Program-made: the position numbers and the translations under genes
NCBI GenBank assembly: GCA_963698405.1
Contig: CAVOQT010000017.1
Coordinates: 496,001 to 560,000, forward strand
Source of the DNA: SHZI01 sp963698405
GTDB taxonomy: Bacteria > Pseudomonadota > Gammaproteobacteria > Steroidobacterales > GCA-2729495
Length of the DNA stretch: 64,000 nucleotides
Reading direction: 5' to 3'
The notes under the pieces: generated by a model
What the model was told of the DNA's origin: nothing
What the model saw: the letters and a program-made list of their open reading frames with translations, nothing else
Database searches by the model: none
Shown: piece by piece, positions 62,254 through 64,000 of the stretch
How positions within the stretch are numbered: position 1 is the first letter of the stretch
How the letters are laid out: every line of letters starts with the position of its first letter

Positions 62254-63486
62254 GTGATCAGCTACCAGGAAGCACTCGGCATCATTCTCGCCGAGTCGGC
62301 CGTGCTGGCCGAGCAAACTCTCCCGCTGCATGAGGCCTGCCATGCCGTCACCGCACAAGCGCTGCAGTCCCGCCTCGATGTACCTGCATTTGCCAACGCA
62401 GCGATGGATGGCTATGCCATATGCGCCGCCGATACCGCAGACGCGAGCGAACAGCAGCCGATCGTTCTGCCGGTAGCCGGTACCGTCGTGGCCGGTCTTG
62501 CACCGCCACGCGCAACACCTGGCCACGCCTGGGAAATCATGACCGGGGCACCGGTCCCGACCGGCCTCGATACCGTGCTACCCGTCGAGCGGGTGCCCGG
62601 GCATGTACAGGGTGGACCAACACCAGCCACGATCAGTCTCATCCAGCCCGTACCACCCGGCCAGAACGTGCGGCGGGCCAGTGAAGATTTTCATCGTGGT
62701 CAGCTGGTGGTACCTGCAGGCACCCGACTTGCACCGCATCAGCTGATGGGACTGGCCGCCTGCGGCCTCGATGAAGTGCCGGTACGCAAAACGCCGCGTG
62801 TCGCGATACTCACCACCGGCAACGAACTGGCAAGTCGCGGCAGTGAACTGGCCAGTGGCCAGATACGCGATGCGAACGGACCATACCTGAGCGCCTTGCT
62901 GCCGGAGCTCGGCATCAGCAGAACGACGCACATCGCTGCACCGGACAACAGCGAGGAGTTGCACAAGCACCTGGCCGGACTGATGGATTCCTGCGACCTG
63001 ATTCTCACCACCGGTGGTGTATCAGCTGGCCGACTCGATCTGATTCCCGCCGTGGTGCGCGCACTCGGCGGGGAGATCCTGTTTCACAAGGTTGCCATCC
63101 GGCCGGGCAAACCGGTTCTTTATGCACGCCTGCCGAACGGCACACCGCTGTTTGGCCTGCCGGGCAATCCGCTGGCGGTGGTCGTCGGCATGCGCTTTTT
63201 CGTCATCCCGGCACTGCGCGCCATGCAAGGCCTCGCAGCGGAAATACACACGCCAGCCCTGTGCACGGAAGCAGTGCGCAGTCGCGGCACGCTGCGCTTC
63301 TTTGCCAAGGCCCATCGCTATCTGGACAGCGAGGCCCGCTGTCATGTGCAACTGCTGCCCGGACAGGAATCTTTCCGTATCGGATCGCTGTTGCAAGCCA
63401 ACTGCTGGGCCGTGATTCCGGAAGGCGGTGAGTTGCTGCCCGCCGGTTCGGTTGTGATGACCGCCCCGCTGTATCCCGACGACTAA
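62254..63486 (+). CDS. moeA: Molybdopterin molybdotransferase MoeA
   Basis: Inserts molybdate into adenylated molybdopterin. About 410 residues: QTLPLHEACHAV, SRLDVPAFANAAMDGYAI, EIMTGAPVPTGLDTVLPVE, LTTGNELASRGSEL, DLILTTGGVSAGRLD and LFGLPGNPLAVVVG. The frame is open back to ATG 62134, but GTG 62254 is preferred: it gives the normal MoeA length, AGGA lies 7 bases upstream, and it leaves about 129 bases for promoters between moeA and torD. Intact. Confidence 0.92.
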   Translation: MISYQEALGIILAESAVLAEQTLPLHEACHAVTAQALQSRLDVPAFANAAMDGYAICAADTADASEQQPIVLPVAGTVVAGLAPPRATPGHAWEIMTGAPVPTGLDTVLPVERVPGHVQGGPTPATISLIQPVPPGQNVRRASEDFHRGQLVVPAGTRLAPHQLMGLAACGLDEVPVRKTPRVAILTTGNELASRGSELASGQIRDANGPYLSALLPELGISRTTHIAAPDNSEELHKHLAGLMDSCDLILTTGGVSAGRLDLIPAVVRALGGEILFHKVAIRPGKPVLYARLPNGTPLFGLPGNPLAVVVGMRFFVIPALRAMQGLAAEIHTPALCTEAVRSRGTLRFFAKAHRYLDSEARCHVQLLPGQESFRIGSLLQANCWAVIPEGGELLPAGSVVMTAPLYPDD

Positions 63487-63507
63487 CGGGAGCGGAATCG
63501 CGGCTGG

Positions 63508-63572
63508 CAGGAGCGCCTTCAGGCGCGATCAGGGTTTTCGATCAGGTTGAATCGCGGCTGAAGCCGCTCCTA
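63508..63572. repeat. REPIN-like inverted pair of REP elements
   Basis: Left arm GCAGGAGCGCCTTCAGGCGCGAT (63508-63530) and right arm ATCGCGGCTGAAGCCGCTCC (63551-63570) are inverted around a short AT-richer spacer. The left arm has compensating changes that keep the palindrome (CGCCTTCAGGCG). Same family as at 23391. It lies between the stops of moeA and mobB and runs into the mobB coding end. Confidence 0.85.
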
Positions 63573-64000
63573 CCGCCGCTCCTACCGCCGCTCCTACCGG
63601 CAATCCAACCGATACCAAAACAAAATCCGCGATGGCGGGCAGATCAGCGCGCAGGAGCACGCGGCAGCGCTCCTCGGGCAACGGTACATCGGAGACCACA
63701 GCCAGTATGGCGGGGTCGGTATCGGTGAGTCGCGGCGCCGGACTCTCGCTCCGCCGCACTTCGAGTCGTGGATGCGTGCCGTGCTTCCAGCCCTCCACCA
63801 GCACCAGATCCAGCGGGCCCATGTGAGCGAGCAGTTCTTCGAGACTGGCCGGCGGCTCATCGGCCAGTTCGCGGATATGCGCCCAGCGGGAGGCCGACGC
63901 GACGATCACTTCTGCCGCGCCGGCTGTCCGATGCAGGTAACTGTCTTTACCGGGATGGTCGATATCGAAGCTGTGGTGCGCGTGTTTGATGGTGCCCACC
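63529..64000 (-). CDS. mobB: Molybdopterin-guanine dinucleotide biosynthesis protein MobB (5' partial)
   Basis: GTP-binding helper of MGD formation. The N-terminal P-loop (GxGKTT) is beyond the right edge; the window shows the part after it: IKHAHHSFDIDHPGKDS, the AGAAEVIVASASRWA block and LVLVEGWKHGTHPRLEV. The ATG at 63999 is internal. The C-terminus, from about VGLP onward, is an Ala/Gly/Val tail encoded by the REP repeat, ending IQPDRKP. Converges with moeA. Confidence 0.88.
   Translation of the reverse strand, partial: VGTIKHAHHSFDIDHPGKDSYLHRTAGAAEVIVASASRWAHIRELADEPPASLEELLAHMGPLDLVLVEGWKHGTHPRLEVRRSESPAPRLTDTDPAILAVVSDVPLPEERCRVLLRADLPAIADFVLVSVGLPVGAAVGAAVGAASAAIQPDRKP
63563..63598. 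repeat. Three tandem 12-bp units (GCCGCTCCTACC) of REP head
   Basis: The outer 12 bases of the right REP arm are repeated three times without change. On the minus strand the unit reads in frame in mobB as Val-Gly-Ala-Ala. Confidence 0.9.

Noticed and set aside
63563..63598. Three 12-bp repeats as a CRISPR fragment
   Set aside because: No spacers; the units are contiguous and derive from the REP arm.

Overview
The window is a high-GC, gene-dense stretch of bacterial chromosome, most likely from an aerobic, uncultured-type gammaproteobacterium. That placement is an inference from gene content: single-chain AceE pyruvate dehydrogenase, two TonB-dependent receptors, an HAE1-type RND pump, several PEP-CTERM surface proteins with the VPxPAAxWL signature, a bioF-bioD-bioA block and molybdenum-cofactor genes. 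No rRNA, tRNA, CRISPR array, integrase or transposase was seen.

Layout. 1-4.3 kb: nadB (5' cut by the window edge) and aceE, closed by a bidirectional terminator. 4.3-8.5 kb: five PEP-CTERM proteins on the minus strand; three are tandem paralogues with a shared Cys-containing N-terminal motif. 8.7-11.1 kb: a penicillin-acylase-family (S45) hydrolase. 11.2-20.1 kb: a plus-strand run of a CitE/HpcH-like lyase, methylmalonyl-CoA mutase, pccB, pccA, meaB, methylmalonyl-CoA epimerase and an orphan ParA-like ATPase. The middle five genes make the full propionyl-CoA to succinyl-CoA route plus the mutase chaperone. 20.3-26.8 kb: a sixth PEP-CTERM protein, DedA, a lone malonyl-transferase, an EAL/HDOD pseudogene scarred by a REP palindrome pair, an aldo-keto reductase and a Tat-signal TPP enzyme. 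27.1-31.8 kb: a TonB receptor and an aldehyde dehydrogenase.

31.8-37.7 kb: a translationally coupled run joining a TVP38-flavin disulfide reductase fusion, a MacAB-type ABC exporter and cytochrome b561. 37.7-42.9 kb: an RND pump, its adaptor and a beta-barrel protein. 43-47.7 kb: an LLM flavoprotein and an SGNH hydrolase / DUF5989 / SxtJ / carbamoyltransferase set. 47.8-54.2 kb: a DUF1838 Tat protein, the biotin genes, an NnrU-like protein and a 4-hydroxybutyryl-CoA-dehydratase-like protein. 54.3-62.1 kb: a DUF1330 protein, an SDR, then a minus-strand run of TorD, MFS transporter, TonB receptor, nitrilase-fold protein lacking the catalytic Cys, and TetR. 62.2-64 kb: moeA, a REP repeat and mobB (5' part beyond the window).

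A property of the whole window is that many otherwise well-conserved genes carry single-base frameshifts. At 22 sites I could place, the change is one extra base, often outside any homopolymer; I found only one clear missing base. This looks more like insertion-biased consensus error than gene decay, but it is uneven (dense at 11.2-12.1, 17-19, 26-30 and 57-60 kb; almost absent at 44-57 kb). Composite gene boundaries below bridge these shifts and give their positions. The EAL/HDOD gene is the one clear true pseudogene.
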